DNA of 64,000 bases. Source: Acidobacteriota bacterium. GTDB taxonomy: Bacteria > Acidobacteriota > Terriglobia > Terriglobales > Acidobacteriaceae. A program made the position numbers and the translations under genes. This document shows positions 51,818-61,800 of this stretch, piece by piece. The stretch spans positions 186,001 to 250,000 of the forward strand of contig JABCZL010000007.1 in NCBI GenBank assembly GCA_013289685.1, in the 5' to 3' direction. The notes beneath the pieces are model-generated. The model saw nothing but the letters and a program-made list of their open reading frames with translations. It was not told where the DNA came from and did not search any database. Numbering within the stretch: the stretch's first letter is position 1; each line of letters begins with the position of its first letter.

Positions 51818-52222
51818 ATGGCAGATACTTTTAAACTCGAGATCGTCACGCCGGAAAAGAAAGTTGTGGACACGGCGGCCGAGGAAATTCAGATTCCCGG
51901 AAAGAATGGGTATCTGGGCGTCCTGCCGGGCCACGCTCCGCTGATCACTGAACTGGCAGTCGGCGAGATTAGTTTCCGCGAGAACTCAGTCGAACAGCGC
52001 CTGGCCGTGGCTTGGGGATTCGCGGAAGTTCTGCCCGACAAAGTCACGATACTCGCCGAGACGGCGGAGCGTCCCTCGGAAATTGACGTCGACCGCGCGC
52101 GCCAAGCCAAAGCGCGCGCCGAGCAGCGGTTGGCGAACGGCGATACCATGGTCGACGTCGACCGCGCGCTGGACGCGCTGCAGCGTGCCGAAACCCGTCT
52201 GGAAGTCGCCGCCAAAAAATAA
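51818..52222 (+). CDS. atpC: ATP synthase F1 subunit epsilon
   Basis: A 134-residue central-stalk subunit. Seen: FKLEIVTPEKKVVDTAAEEIQIPGKNGYLGVLPGHAPLITELAVGEI near 4-50 (beta sandwich, in parts) and a C-terminal helical hairpin rich in Ala and Arg (DVDRARQAKARAEQRLANGD onward, about 86-130). Length normal. Last gene of the operon; the esterase gene begins 70 bases later, apparently under its own control. Confidence 0.92.
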   Translation: MADTFKLEIVTPEKKVVDTAAEEIQIPGKNGYLGVLPGHAPLITELAVGEISFRENSVEQRLAVAWGFAEVLPDKVTILAETAERPSEIDVDRARQAKARAEQRLANGDTMVDVDRALDALQRAETRLEVAAKK

Positions 52223-52254
52223 CAGCAGAATCAAGAAAAGGCTGGTTCGCGCCT

Positions 52255-52260
52255 TATACA
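52255..52260 (+). promoter_or_regulatory. Candidate -10 of the esterase gene
   Basis: TATACA, 33 bases before the ATG at 52293, with GGAGG (52281-52285) between. No clear -35. Transcription from here would begin near 52267. Confidence 0.35.
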
Positions 52261-52292
52261 ATTGTGCCGTTTACCTCATTGGAGGAAAAGGC

Positions 52293-53444
52293 ATGACACT
52301 TCAATCGGCCTTTCTCGTTCTTCCTCTTTTCTTCGGTGCTATCGCGATCGCGCAGGAAGCTAAGCCTCCACAAACTCCCCCTCCCCAAAGGCCGCCCTGG
52401 CTTGACACTCCTGAGGTGCACTCCGACAACAGCGTGACTTTCCGCTTCCTCGCGCCCAACGCGCAAGAGGTGAAACTCGCGCGCGAAGGCGCCGAACCAC
52501 TGGCGATGCAGAAAGACGACAAGGGCGTCTGGACCGTCAACACGGCGCCCCTGCCTCCGGACTACTACGGATACTCCATCGTCGTCGACGGCGTGCGCTC
52601 CCTCGATCCCTACAACCACGGACTGGTCCCGAATCTGCTTTCCCCTGGGAATTTCGTGCATGTTCCCGGCCCTCCGTCGCTGCCTTGGGAGTTGAACGAT
52701 GTGCCCCACGGCGAAGTGCATCATCATTTCTACCGGTCTACGGCGGCCAACGATCAGCGAGATTTCTATGTCTACACGCCGCCGGGCTACGAACCGTCCG
52801 CGAAAAAGACATATCCCGTACTCTATTTGCTGCACGGATACAGCGACGACGCCAGTGGATGGACTGCGGTCGGGCGCGCTAACGTGATCCTCGACAATCT
52901 CATCGCACAGGGCAAAGCCAAGCCCATGATCGTCGTGATGCCGCTCGGTTACGGTACCATGGAAGTGATTCGCGTCGGCTGGGGAGGCATCTCCACCCAT
53001 CCCGAGGTGCGCGAGGAGAGCTTCCGGAAATTTCGTGACGCGCTGTTGACCGAAGTCATGCCCAAGGTCGAGAGCGAATACCGCGTGACCACGGATCGCA
53101 ACTCCCGGGCGATCGCCGGACTCTCCATGGGCGGCGCCGAATCGCTGCGCACCGGATTGAACGGCCTCGACAAGTTCGCCTGGATTGGCGCGTTCAGTGC
53201 CGGCGGCATGCCCGACGAGTTTGAGAAAGTTTTCCCGGGTCTAGACGCCAAGGCGAACCAGCAAATTCGCCTGCTCTGGATTGCGTGCGGCACCGAAGAC
53301 CGCCTGATCACCCCGAACCGCAACCTGCGCGAATGGCTGAAGACCAAAGGCGTGCTGCACGTCGACATCGAAACCCCGGGCATGCATACATGGATGGTCT
53401 GGCGGAGGAATCTGGCCGAGTTTGCGGCGCTGCTGTTCCGCTGA
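52293..53444 (+). CDS. Exported CE1/Fes-type esterase with N-terminal E-set domain
   Basis: A 383-residue exported enzyme. Signal peptide (TLQSAFLVLPLFFGAIAIAQE), then an early E-set/CBM48-like domain (about 40-125: SVTFRFLAPNAQEVKLAREG ... DYYGYSIVVDGVRSLDPYN) and an alpha/beta hydrolase esterase domain (about 130-383). Nucleophile Ser in AIAGLSMGGAES near 275, Asp region ACGTEDRLITPN near 330, His in TPGMHTWMVWRR near 364. Such enzymes cut feruloyl or acetyl esters of plant polysaccharides or iron-chelators. GGAGG seven bases before the ATG fixes the start. Confidence 0.88.
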   Translation: MTLQSAFLVLPLFFGAIAIAQEAKPPQTPPPQRPPWLDTPEVHSDNSVTFRFLAPNAQEVKLAREGAEPLAMQKDDKGVWTVNTAPLPPDYYGYSIVVDGVRSLDPYNHGLVPNLLSPGNFVHVPGPPSLPWELNDVPHGEVHHHFYRSTAANDQRDFYVYTPPGYEPSAKKTYPVLYLLHGYSDDASGWTAVGRANVILDNLIAQGKAKPMIVVMPLGYGTMEVIRVGWGGISTHPEVREESFRKFRDALLTEVMPKVESEYRVTTDRNSRAIAGLSMGGAESLRTGLNGLDKFAWIGAFSAGGMPDEFEKVFPGLDAKANQQIRLLWIACGTEDRLITPNRNLREWLKTKGVLHVDIETPGMHTWMVWRRNLAEFAALLFR

Positions 53445-53449
53445 ACGAC

Positions 53450-53587
53450 CCGTAGCGCCGCCGCCCCGGCGGCTGTCGTGGCGGCGTCCCCGCCGCCACC
53501 GCGCATAGCAGCGCAAAACCATTTTAGTTTTTCGTAGCCGATGATGCGGGGCGAATCGCCCCCGCGACAGCCGGCGAGTCGCCGGCG
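53450..53587. repeat. GC-rich hairpin cluster between esterase and GH18-NodB-GT2 genes
   Basis: Several palindromes, among them GGCGGCG-TCCC-CGCCGCC and GCCGGCGA-GTCGCCGGC, with words shared with the other REP-type repeats (GCGGCTGTCG). The two flanking genes converge here. It may end transcription on both sides. Confidence 0.6.
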
Positions 53588-56500
53588 TTACGGTACGTTG
53601 ACGTGATCCCGGTTCTCCGCCGGCACATAATTCACCGCCGCCGTGCGCTCCAACTTGTCCCACGCGAACTTCCGGCCTTCCAGCGCGCGCTTCAGAGTCT
53701 TAAACAGCACAACCGAAAATAGCTGGCGGTAAGCGAAGCGCTGTAGCCAGACCTGGCTCAGCAGCCATACATCTTCTTTCTCGCCGGCATGGGACCGTTC
53801 CAGAGCGAAGGCAATCGCCGAGGCGATAAAGTCGATCACCAGGAACGCGAAGAAGAACAACACCAGCTTGTGGAAGTCGGCGGGATTGGTGGAGTCCGGA
53901 TGGAAATGCTTTTGGATGTAATACCAGATCGTGCCCACCACGAACATGATGTCGATCAGCGGCGACACCAGTGGCAACAGAATCTGGAAGATGAAGATGT
54001 TGGGCAGCGCCACCCATCCCAACGGGCCTTCGCGGCCGACAACTTTACGATGTTTGTAGACCGCCTGCAGGATTCCGAAGGACCAGCGGAAACGCTGGCG
54101 CATCAGGCCGTTCGCGTTGGTGGGAGCTTCGGTGTAGGCGAGCGCCATGTCTTCGTACTCAACGCGATATCCCAGTCGCAGCAAGGCCATGGTGAGGTCG
54201 GCGTCTTCGGCGACGGTGTCCACGTGGTATCCGCCCGCCTCGCGCACCGCGGAAACGCGCCATGCCCCAATAGCGCCGGGTACCACGCTGACCGCACCCA
54301 GCACGTCGAGCGCCCGGCGCTCGAAATTCTGGCTGGTGATGTATTCCAGCGCCTGCCAGCGCGTCCAGAGATTAACCCGGTTGCCCACCTTCGCATTGCC
54401 CGCGATAGCCCCGACTTTGGGATTGATGAAGTGCGGCACCAGGCGTGAGATGGCGTCCTGCGCGATGATGGTGTCGGCGTCGATGCCCACGAAAAGTTCC
54501 GCATCTCCAATGTGCTCGATGCCGTAGTTGAGCGCCTCGGCCTTGCCCGAGTTCGGTTTCCCGAGAATCAGAACCTTTCCTGCAGCGGCCTCGGCCTTGA
54601 AGGCCTGGCGTGCGACTTCGAGGGTGCGGTCCTTGGAGCCATCGTCAATCACAATCACGCGCAGATTCGGATAATTCGAATTGAGGGCGGCCCGTATTGT
54701 GCGCTCAATGACTTTCTCTTCGTTATAGGCGGGAATCAGCACCGCGACCTTTGGCCGGTAGGACGCGACTTCCGCTGGCTTGCCGAAAATTTTTTCCCGC
54801 ACGCGATCATAGACCGCCGCCGCTCCAATAAAAATCAGGCGGCCCGTCATGAGCAGGTCGCCCACCAGAAATATCCAGGTGATGAAGACGATGCCTGCGT
54901 CGAACAGCCAAAAGCCGAACCGGTCGAGCCGGGCGGCCCAAAGCTCGCCAGCCGGCAAGGGCGCCATCACGTCGGCCCGGGTTTTGCCCAGCAGTTCGTA
55001 CACCGGCGCAACTTCATATCCCCGAGCCCGAATGCCGTCGATGATCGCGGGCAGGGCGCGCACGGTTTCGGCGCGATTCCCGCCGCCATCGTGCAGCAGC
55101 ACAATGTTGCCGCAACGCAGATTTTCCGGACGGCAGGGCGGCAGATGGGACAGCACGTACGATGAAATCTTTTCAGCTGTAGGATTGCCGCTCCAGTCAT
55201 CGGGATCGATGCGATTGCCCACGGTGATGTAGCCCATCTCCTGCGGAATCTCGAGCGGGCGCACCTGGTCGGCCGTGTCGGGCTCCTCATCAATCGCATA
55301 CGGCGGCCGCATCAGGATGGCGCGAACTCCTATCAGGCTGCCGAACAGGCGTTCGGTGAGATTCAATTCCATCTTGAAATATGCGGTCGAGATGTTGCTG
55401 ACGTCGGGATGGGTGAACGTGTGGTTCCCGATGGTGTGGCCTTCGTTGTAAATCCGCTTCGCGATGCCGGAAAATTTGTCGGTCTGAATGCCAATCAGAA
55501 AAAAAGTAGCAGTCGCGTGCTTCTCTTTAAGCACGTCGAGAATCTTCGGAGTCCATTCGGGATCGGGCCCGTCGTCAAACGTGAGTGCAACCTTGTTCGG
55601 GCTATAGCCATAGCGTCCTACGCGGTAAGGCTCCGGCAGAGTCTGGAAGACCTCATCGGTGATCAGCTTGCTTCCTGCATCGACCGTCAGATCGCGCGTG
55701 CCATGGGCGGGCTTGTCTTCAATGCGCAGAATTTCGCCCTGCCCCTCCATGTCGACTTCCGCACCAGGTGGCACATCTTTCAGTTTGTCGGTCGCGCCGA
55801 CATCCCCAGGTATGTCCCAGACCCTCCACAGCGAGCGATCTTCGCTGCCCAGCCGCCACAGGGCGAACGTCTGGATGCCGAGATTCTGCGCCGATCGCAT
55901 GTGATTCAATGCCGTCACCGCATCCAGGAACCAGATATCGTGGCGGGTGTTGTGCTCGTCGAGATAGCTGAAGTGAGGATTCATCGCGTCATCGTCGAAG
56001 TTGACGTCCTCTTCAGAATCTCGCGCCGCCAGCCATGCCGACTGCGCAGTGACCGGAGAGTCGTGCTCCTCGGGTGGCAGTTTCCCGTTCTTGGGCTTGA
56101 GCACCCAGTCATACCCGTAGTTGGCGATCGCGCAGATGATCTTTTCCTTCGGGATCACTGTCTTGGCAAACGTCAGGTTCTGGACGAACCAGTCTTGCGA
56201 CGCGACCGGACCCGATTCGGCTCCGGGATAGTGTTCGTCGTAATTCATCAGCACAATGCCGTCAGCCGCCGCGGCGATCGCCGGATAGTCGTACTCGTTG
56301 CTGTGCGGTGGCACCGCAACGTAGAGCTTCATCCCGCGCGCGTGCAGGTCGCCAGACAGCTCTCTCAACAACGAGACGTACCCAGGCTGGCCCGCCGGTG
56401 GAAATGTTTCAAAGTCCACAATCAGGCCCCGGAAGTGACCCGACGCGAGGAATTTCATGGCTTGATCGCGAAAACGCGCCCGGGCATCGGGGTCGTTCAG

Positions 56501-57088
56501 GAACCCGGCGATGTCTCCCACCCAGTTCGCGCCGTCGGAATTATTCACCATGGGGAAGACTTCCATGCCGGGGTCTTCCGTCTTCAGAAACGGCATCACG
56601 CGGTCGTCGACCGGCAGAACCGTGTTGCCCTGCACCACATCAAAATACTTGTTGGTTTGGTCGTCGACGCCCTGCAGTCGTCCATCGGGCGTGAACACGT
56701 GCAGCCAGTCGGGATAGAGAATGTCGATCTGGTGGGCGTAGGCGCGCAGCGACGAGAAACTGGCCGCGTCCCAGGGCACATAGAAAGCCGCACGAATTCC
56801 TTCACTCTGATTCAGCGTAACCTGCGACGCCGCCAATTTGGACTTGCGGTGAGAGCGGGCCGCCAGTTTCTTTTGGCGGTCACGGGCTTTCTCTTTGTCA
56901 CTCTCCTTCAGGGCTTTGAGGGAGCGCTTTTGCGGCGAAAACAACAGTTCCGGCAGGGGTTCATCCCGCAGCGCCGTGTACACGAAGAAAATGACCAATG
57001 CTGAGACGAAAACCGCCGTAACGTCTACCAGGCGACGCAGGCGTTTCCACCGGGCACGTCTCGGATCATAAAAGACAGGTTGAGCCAT
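53588..57088 (-). CDS. GH18-like, NodB deacetylase and GT2 glycosyltransferase fusion
   Basis: A three-enzyme membrane protein of 1166 residues. N-terminal membrane helix (about 24-42: AVFVSALVIFFVYTALR). GH18-like domain at about 95-420 with the acidic motif GLIVDFETFP and ANYGYDWVLKP. NodB domain at about 490-710 with VALTFDDGPDPEWT, GNHTFTHPDVS (HxxxH), RPPYA and IVLLHDGGGNR. Two membrane helices near 735-770, then a GT2 domain (about 780-1010): VLIPAYNEEKVIE, IDDGSKD, GIDADTI, EDADLT and RQRFRWSFG. Three or more helices end the protein. Likely makes, deacetylates and trims a beta-1,4-linked GlcNAc-type polymer. Start ATG 57088; 57106 is possible. Confidence 0.88.
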   Translation of the reverse strand: MAQPVFYDPRRARWKRLRRLVDVTAVFVSALVIFFVYTALRDEPLPELLFSPQKRSLKALKESDKEKARDRQKKLAARSHRKSKLAASQVTLNQSEGIRAAFYVPWDAASFSSLRAYAHQIDILYPDWLHVFTPDGRLQGVDDQTNKYFDVVQGNTVLPVDDRVMPFLKTEDPGMEVFPMVNNSDGANWVGDIAGFLNDPDARARFRDQAMKFLASGHFRGLIVDFETFPPAGQPGYVSLLRELSGDLHARGMKLYVAVPPHSNEYDYPAIAAAADGIVLMNYDEHYPGAESGPVASQDWFVQNLTFAKTVIPKEKIICAIANYGYDWVLKPKNGKLPPEEHDSPVTAQSAWLAARDSEEDVNFDDDAMNPHFSYLDEHNTRHDIWFLDAVTALNHMRSAQNLGIQTFALWRLGSEDRSLWRVWDIPGDVGATDKLKDVPPGAEVDMEGQGEILRIEDKPAHGTRDLTVDAGSKLITDEVFQTLPEPYRVGRYGYSPNKVALTFDDGPDPEWTPKILDVLKEKHATATFFLIGIQTDKFSGIAKRIYNEGHTIGNHTFTHPDVSNISTAYFKMELNLTERLFGSLIGVRAILMRPPYAIDEEPDTADQVRPLEIPQEMGYITVGNRIDPDDWSGNPTAEKISSYVLSHLPPCRPENLRCGNIVLLHDGGGNRAETVRALPAIIDGIRARGYEVAPVYELLGKTRADVMAPLPAGELWAARLDRFGFWLFDAGIVFITWIFLVGDLLMTGRLIFIGAAAVYDRVREKIFGKPAEVASYRPKVAVLIPAYNEEKVIERTIRAALNSNYPNLRVIVIDDGSKDRTLEVARQAFKAEAAAGKVLILGKPNSGKAEALNYGIEHIGDAELFVGIDADTIIAQDAISRLVPHFINPKVGAIAGNAKVGNRVNLWTRWQALEYITSQNFERRALDVLGAVSVVPGAIGAWRVSAVREAGGYHVDTVAEDADLTMALLRLGYRVEYEDMALAYTEAPTNANGLMRQRFRWSFGILQAVYKHRKVVGREGPLGWVALPNIFIFQILLPLVSPLIDIMFVVGTIWYYIQKHFHPDSTNPADFHKLVLFFFAFLVIDFIASAIAFALERSHAGEKEDVWLLSQVWLQRFAYRQLFSVVLFKTLKRALEGRKFAWDKLERTAAVNYVPAENRDHVNVP

Positions 57089-57248
57089 GGGTGAGTATCT
57101 GTTCATCGTATGCCGTGGACGGCACACGGTCAATTCTCGACGAGGCAGGGTAAGGTTAGCTGCTCTGGCTCATTTGATGCATTTTCCTGCCTCCGGGATT
57201 GCCGCAAACGCGCTATGATTCGCGCGTGCGGAGCCGGTGCAAGTACGA

Positions 57249-58667
57249 ATGCAGGAACTGATCAGAAAGAAAACGCGTTTCTTGGCCTGCGCGAGCCTCG
57301 CAGCCCTGGGCCTTCGCCTGCTGTTTGTGGCGTATTTTCCCGGGGTAGTGGACGACTCCCGGTTTTACGCCAACATCGCCGAGAACTGGCTTCAGCACGG
57401 CGTCTACGGCATCACCAACTCTGGCGCGATTGTGCCCACGCTCTCGCGCCTGCCCGGATATCCGGCGTTCCTGGCGGTGATCTTCGCGTTGCTCGGCGAC
57501 GAAAACTTTCGGGCGGTCCTGCTGGTGCAAGTGCTGTTCGATCTGGCGACGTGCTTCCTGATTGCCGATATGGCCCGACGGCTTTTCGGCGACCGAGCCG
57601 CGCAGGCGGCGTTCCTGTTCGCGGCGCTCTGTCCGTTTCTCGCCAACTATTCAGCCGCCGCACTGACCGAGACGCTGGAGACCTTCTTCACCGCTCTGGC
57701 CCTGGACCTCGCCTTGCGCGGCCTGGGAATTGGCGAGACTCGAACGGTTCACCCCAGTCTGGTCTACCCAAGCCTCGTCTGGCTCGGGTGCGGAGCGTCT
57801 GTCGGGGCCGCGATTCTGCTCCGCCCCGACGGTGGGATCCTGCTCGCGGCGATCGGCGGATATCTGCTCTGGATGCTTCTGCGCAGCCTGCGGACGCAGC
57901 GAGCTGAAGCTGGCGCGGGCCGGCGTTTCGCCCCGCGAACCATCCTCTGGGCCGGAATGTTGGTCGCGGCCGCAGCCACCGCACCGCTGATTCCCTGGAC
58001 GCTGCGCAATCTGCACACCTTGCACCGCTTCGAGCCTCTCGCTCCGCGCTATGCCACCGACTCGGACGACATTGTCATGACGGGCTTCAACCGCTGGACT
58101 AAGACCTGGATCGCCGACTACGTCTCGGTGCAGGAAATCTACTGGAACGTTCCCGGAGCCGAGCTGGACATAACGCGGCTGCCGCTTCGAGCCTTCGCTT
58201 CCGAGCAGCAGCGGGAAACAACCAGCGAACTGTTCGCCGACTACAACCGCAACCACGACATGACGGTGGAACTCGATGCCCGCTTCGCCGCTCTGGCGCG
58301 GGAACGCGTTCACGCCGCGCCCTTGCGGTATTACCTCTGGCTTCCGGCCGTGCGCATCGCCGACATGTGGCTGCGTCCGCGAGTCGAACTCTTTCCCTCG
58401 GACCCGCGCTGGTGGGAGTTCAACGACGACCACCGCTGGCTCGCCGTAAGCCTGGTGTTCGGCTTTGTCAATCTGGTCTATGTCGCGCTAGCCGCCGCCG
58501 GACTCGTCCGCGCGCGGGAAGTCTTTGGCGTTGGACTGCTCGTTGTTTTCTTGCTGCTACGTTCCGCATTTCTCGGCAGCCTCGAGAATCCCGAGCCCCG
58601 CTACACGCTGGAATGCTATCCCGCGGTCATAGTCCTGGCTTCGGCCCTCTTTCAGCGGCGTGCGTAA
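57249..58667 (+). CDS. GT-C-type membrane glycosyltransferase (GT39/ArnT-like)
   Basis: A 472-residue inner-membrane protein with about ten helices. The first outside loop holds GVVDDSRFYANIAENWLQHGVYG near 33-55, with the acidic pair that GT-C enzymes use on lipid-linked sugars. Further on: LSRLPGYPAFLAVIFALLG near 64-82, AAFLFAALCPFLANYSAAALTETLETFFTALAL near 118-150. The C-terminal half has a soluble loop with RLPLRAFASEQQRETTSELF and helices near the end. Probably moves sugars from polyprenyl phosphate to a surface polymer. ATG 57249 preferred over GTG 57237. Confidence 0.78.
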   Translation: MQELIRKKTRFLACASLAALGLRLLFVAYFPGVVDDSRFYANIAENWLQHGVYGITNSGAIVPTLSRLPGYPAFLAVIFALLGDENFRAVLLVQVLFDLATCFLIADMARRLFGDRAAQAAFLFAALCPFLANYSAAALTETLETFFTALALDLALRGLGIGETRTVHPSLVYPSLVWLGCGASVGAAILLRPDGGILLAAIGGYLLWMLLRSLRTQRAEAGAGRRFAPRTILWAGMLVAAAATAPLIPWTLRNLHTLHRFEPLAPRYATDSDDIVMTGFNRWTKTWIADYVSVQEIYWNVPGAELDITRLPLRAFASEQQRETTSELFADYNRNHDMTVELDARFAALARERVHAAPLRYYLWLPAVRIADMWLRPRVELFPSDPRWWEFNDDHRWLAVSLVFGFVNLVYVALAAAGLVRAREVFGVGLLVVFLLLRSAFLGSLENPEPRYTLECYPAVIVLASALFQRRA

Positions 58668-58872
58668 ACTTTCCAAATCTTCGCCAATGTCCCGTGAATC
58701 AGCGTGTTCAATCGCCTCCCATGTGCATCTCGTGAAAATTCATCTTGAATGTTGTCGTGGTGAAGTTGCACAATAGCGCCCCATCAGGTTCCCCAGGCCC
58801 CGCTCTCGGTCTCAAAGCTCCTGGGCAAGACGTAATCAGAATACGACCCTATTGGGTGGATAGGAGTTCCCT

Positions 58873-61800
58873 ATGCGTTCTGGTTCATTGCTCGTGGCGC
58901 TGGTGTTCACCTCTTTCCTCGCGCTCGGCACGCTGGCTTCAGCGCAATCGGCGACGACCTCGTTGCGCGGCACCGTCACCGATGCCAAGGGTGCGGTGGT
59001 TGTTGGTGCTGCCGTTCACCTGAAGGATCCAGCCACCGGCCTGTCGCGCGATAGTATGACCGGCGGTCAGGGTGAGTATCAGTTTCTTGAACTCCCGCCC
59101 GCGACCTATGAACTCACCGTGAAGGCGCAAGGGTTCGCAACCCTCAGAGAGACCGGCATTCAGCTTTTGGTGCGCACCCCGGGCACAGCCAACGTGACCC
59201 TGCAAGTGGCGACGGGTGTGGAAACGGTGGAGGTCCAGGCCTCTGCCGCCATGGTCAACACCGAAGATGCATCGATGGGGCACGCCTTTGATGCCCAACA
59301 AATTCAAGATCTGCCCTTTGAAGGCCGAGAACCAACCAGTATTCTGACCTTACAGGCCGGCGTGGTATACACCGGTAACAGCCGCGCCATCAACAGCCAA
59401 ACCCAAAGTGGATTTGACTCTGATAGCCGCAGCGGCACCGTCAATGGTGGCCGGAGCGACCAGACCAACATTACCCTGGACGGCACGGACAACAATGACC
59501 AGGCCGGCGGGAGAGCCCTGCAAGGCGCGATCCGCGTCCCGCTTGACTCACTGGAGGAGTTTCGCGTAATTACGGCCAATTCCGATTCCGATAGCGGCCG
59601 TTCTTCCGGCGGGCAAGTCGCGCTCGTCACCAAGAGTGGTACGAACAGCATTCACGGCGGCGGCTATGAATACTATCGTCCCACCTTCGCCGCTAACGAT
59701 TGGTTCAACAAGGGCGCCCAAATCTCCAGCGGACTTCCCAACCGTCCGGCCTTCCTTTTACGGAATACTTACGGCGCCTTTGTAGGCGGCCCGATTAAGA
59801 AGGATCGAGCTTTCTTTTTCTTGAGCTATGAAGGCATGCGGAAGCGCGAAGACCAAGTCGTTACCCAAACCGTTCCTAGCGGCAGCCCGACCGTCAACGG
59901 ACTCCGACAAGGATATATCACCTATTGCACCGATCCCGCCTGCACACCGTCGCTTCTCCAGACCTTGGCACCCTCCGATTTAGCTAGCCTGGATCCAAAC
60001 TGTTCGACGATCGGCAGTTGCGTCTTCACCGGTCAACCCACCCCTCCCGCCGGTTTTTGCCAGGGGACCTTCCCGACCTGCCCGGGACCCAACCCCTATG
60101 TGATGCAGGTGTTCCAGCAATATCCAGTCGCCAACAGCACCGCGGTGGGTGATGGGTATAACTTGCTCGGCTATACGTTTGCTTCTCCGTGGCCTGACAA
60201 CCTCAACATGTATGTCGCAAAGTTGGATTACAACCTCACCGCCGATGGTAACCATCGCCTGTTTGTGCGGGGCGTGCAGGATGGAGACCACAACAATGCC
60301 GGCGCGGAGCAATTCCCGGGACAGCCGAACTCTGTAAAGGAAGTGGTCACCAGCAAGGGTCTGACTGCAGGACTCACTTCCACTTTCAAGAATTCCTGGA
60401 TCAATAGTTTCCGGTTTGGCTATATACGGGAAGCCTTTGATGACCGGGGCCTCGAGGCCCAGCACCATGTGACTTTTCGCTTCATAACTGACATCAATGC
60501 CTTTAGCTCCAGTGTCAATCGCCAGGTCCCGGTCTTGAACTTCGTGGACGACCTGACCAAGCAGAGAGGCAGCCACACATTTCAGTTCGGCGTCAATTTG
60601 CGCAAGGTTGATAACGTCAGCAATTCCAACCAAACCTCTTTTTTCAGTGCCACAACCAACCAGGATTGGATGTCTCCCACCACGATCGCAGGCGCCGGGG
60701 TGAGTTTCGATCCTTCTACCGGGCCTTACCCAGCCGTCGATGGCGGGTTTATACAAAGCTACGATGTGGCGGTGACCGACTTGGCCGGTCTCGTCAGTGA
60801 GGTCAGCGCGAATTACAACCTGGACAAGCATCTGAACGCCTTGCCCGAAGGCACCATGGTTCACCGCGACTATCGCGACTGGGAATGGGAGTGGTACGCG
60901 CAAGACTCCTGGCGGGCGCGCCCTAATCTGACGTTGACCTTCGGCCTGCGTTACTCACTGCTGGAGCCTCCCTACGAAACGTCCGGCACTCAGGTGGCGC
61001 CGACCATCAGTACCCATGATTGGTTTATGCAGCGCGGGAAAGCCGCAGAGCTGGGACAGAATTATTTTGTGACCGGGTTGGATTCGTCCGGCAATCCGAT
61101 CTTCGACCCCAACCACGTTCTCCAGTTTGCGCTGAGCGGTCAGGCTAATCACGCCAAGCCTTATTGGGGATGGGACTACAAGAACCTCGCCCCGCGACTG
61201 GCCATTGCCTATTCGCCAACCGCAGACTCAGGGCTTGCACGGAAGATCTGGGGGGCACCGGGCAAATCGAGCATTCGTGTCGGGTGGGGGATGTATTTCG
61301 ATCACTTCGGTCAGGGTATTACGAGCTCGTTTGACCGCGAAAACGGATTCGGTCTGAGCAGTTCGAACGGGAATGCGGCCGGCTCGGTCTCAGTGGATTG
61401 CGCCTCACGTTTCACCAGCCTGACCACGATCCCGTCCAACTATTACGGGCTGCCCGGCGGGTCTTGTTCCTCACCAGCGAGCGTCCCTTACTATACAAGC
61501 GCCCCCAGCGGATCGTTCCCCATTGTTCCGCCGCCCAATCCCGGCTATATCACTTTCGGCCTGGACGATAAGCTCAAGACACCCTACTCCCACGTCTTCG
61601 ACTTTTCGATCACTCGTGACTTGGGGAAGGGCTTTGTGCTTGAGGCGTCCTATGTTGGCCGTTTCGCCCACCGGCTGCTGCAGGAAATTGATTTGGCGCA
61701 ACCGGCAAACTTAAGAGATCCCCAGTCCGGCATGACCTACTATCAAGCGGCGCAGGCTTTGGCGAAACAGTACCGGGCGGGCGTTCCCATTCAGAATGTT

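Noticed and set aside
55409-57004. A 531-codon open frame opposite the GH18-NodB-GT2 gene
   Set aside because: Same reason: antisense shadow of a gene with clear catalytic motifs.
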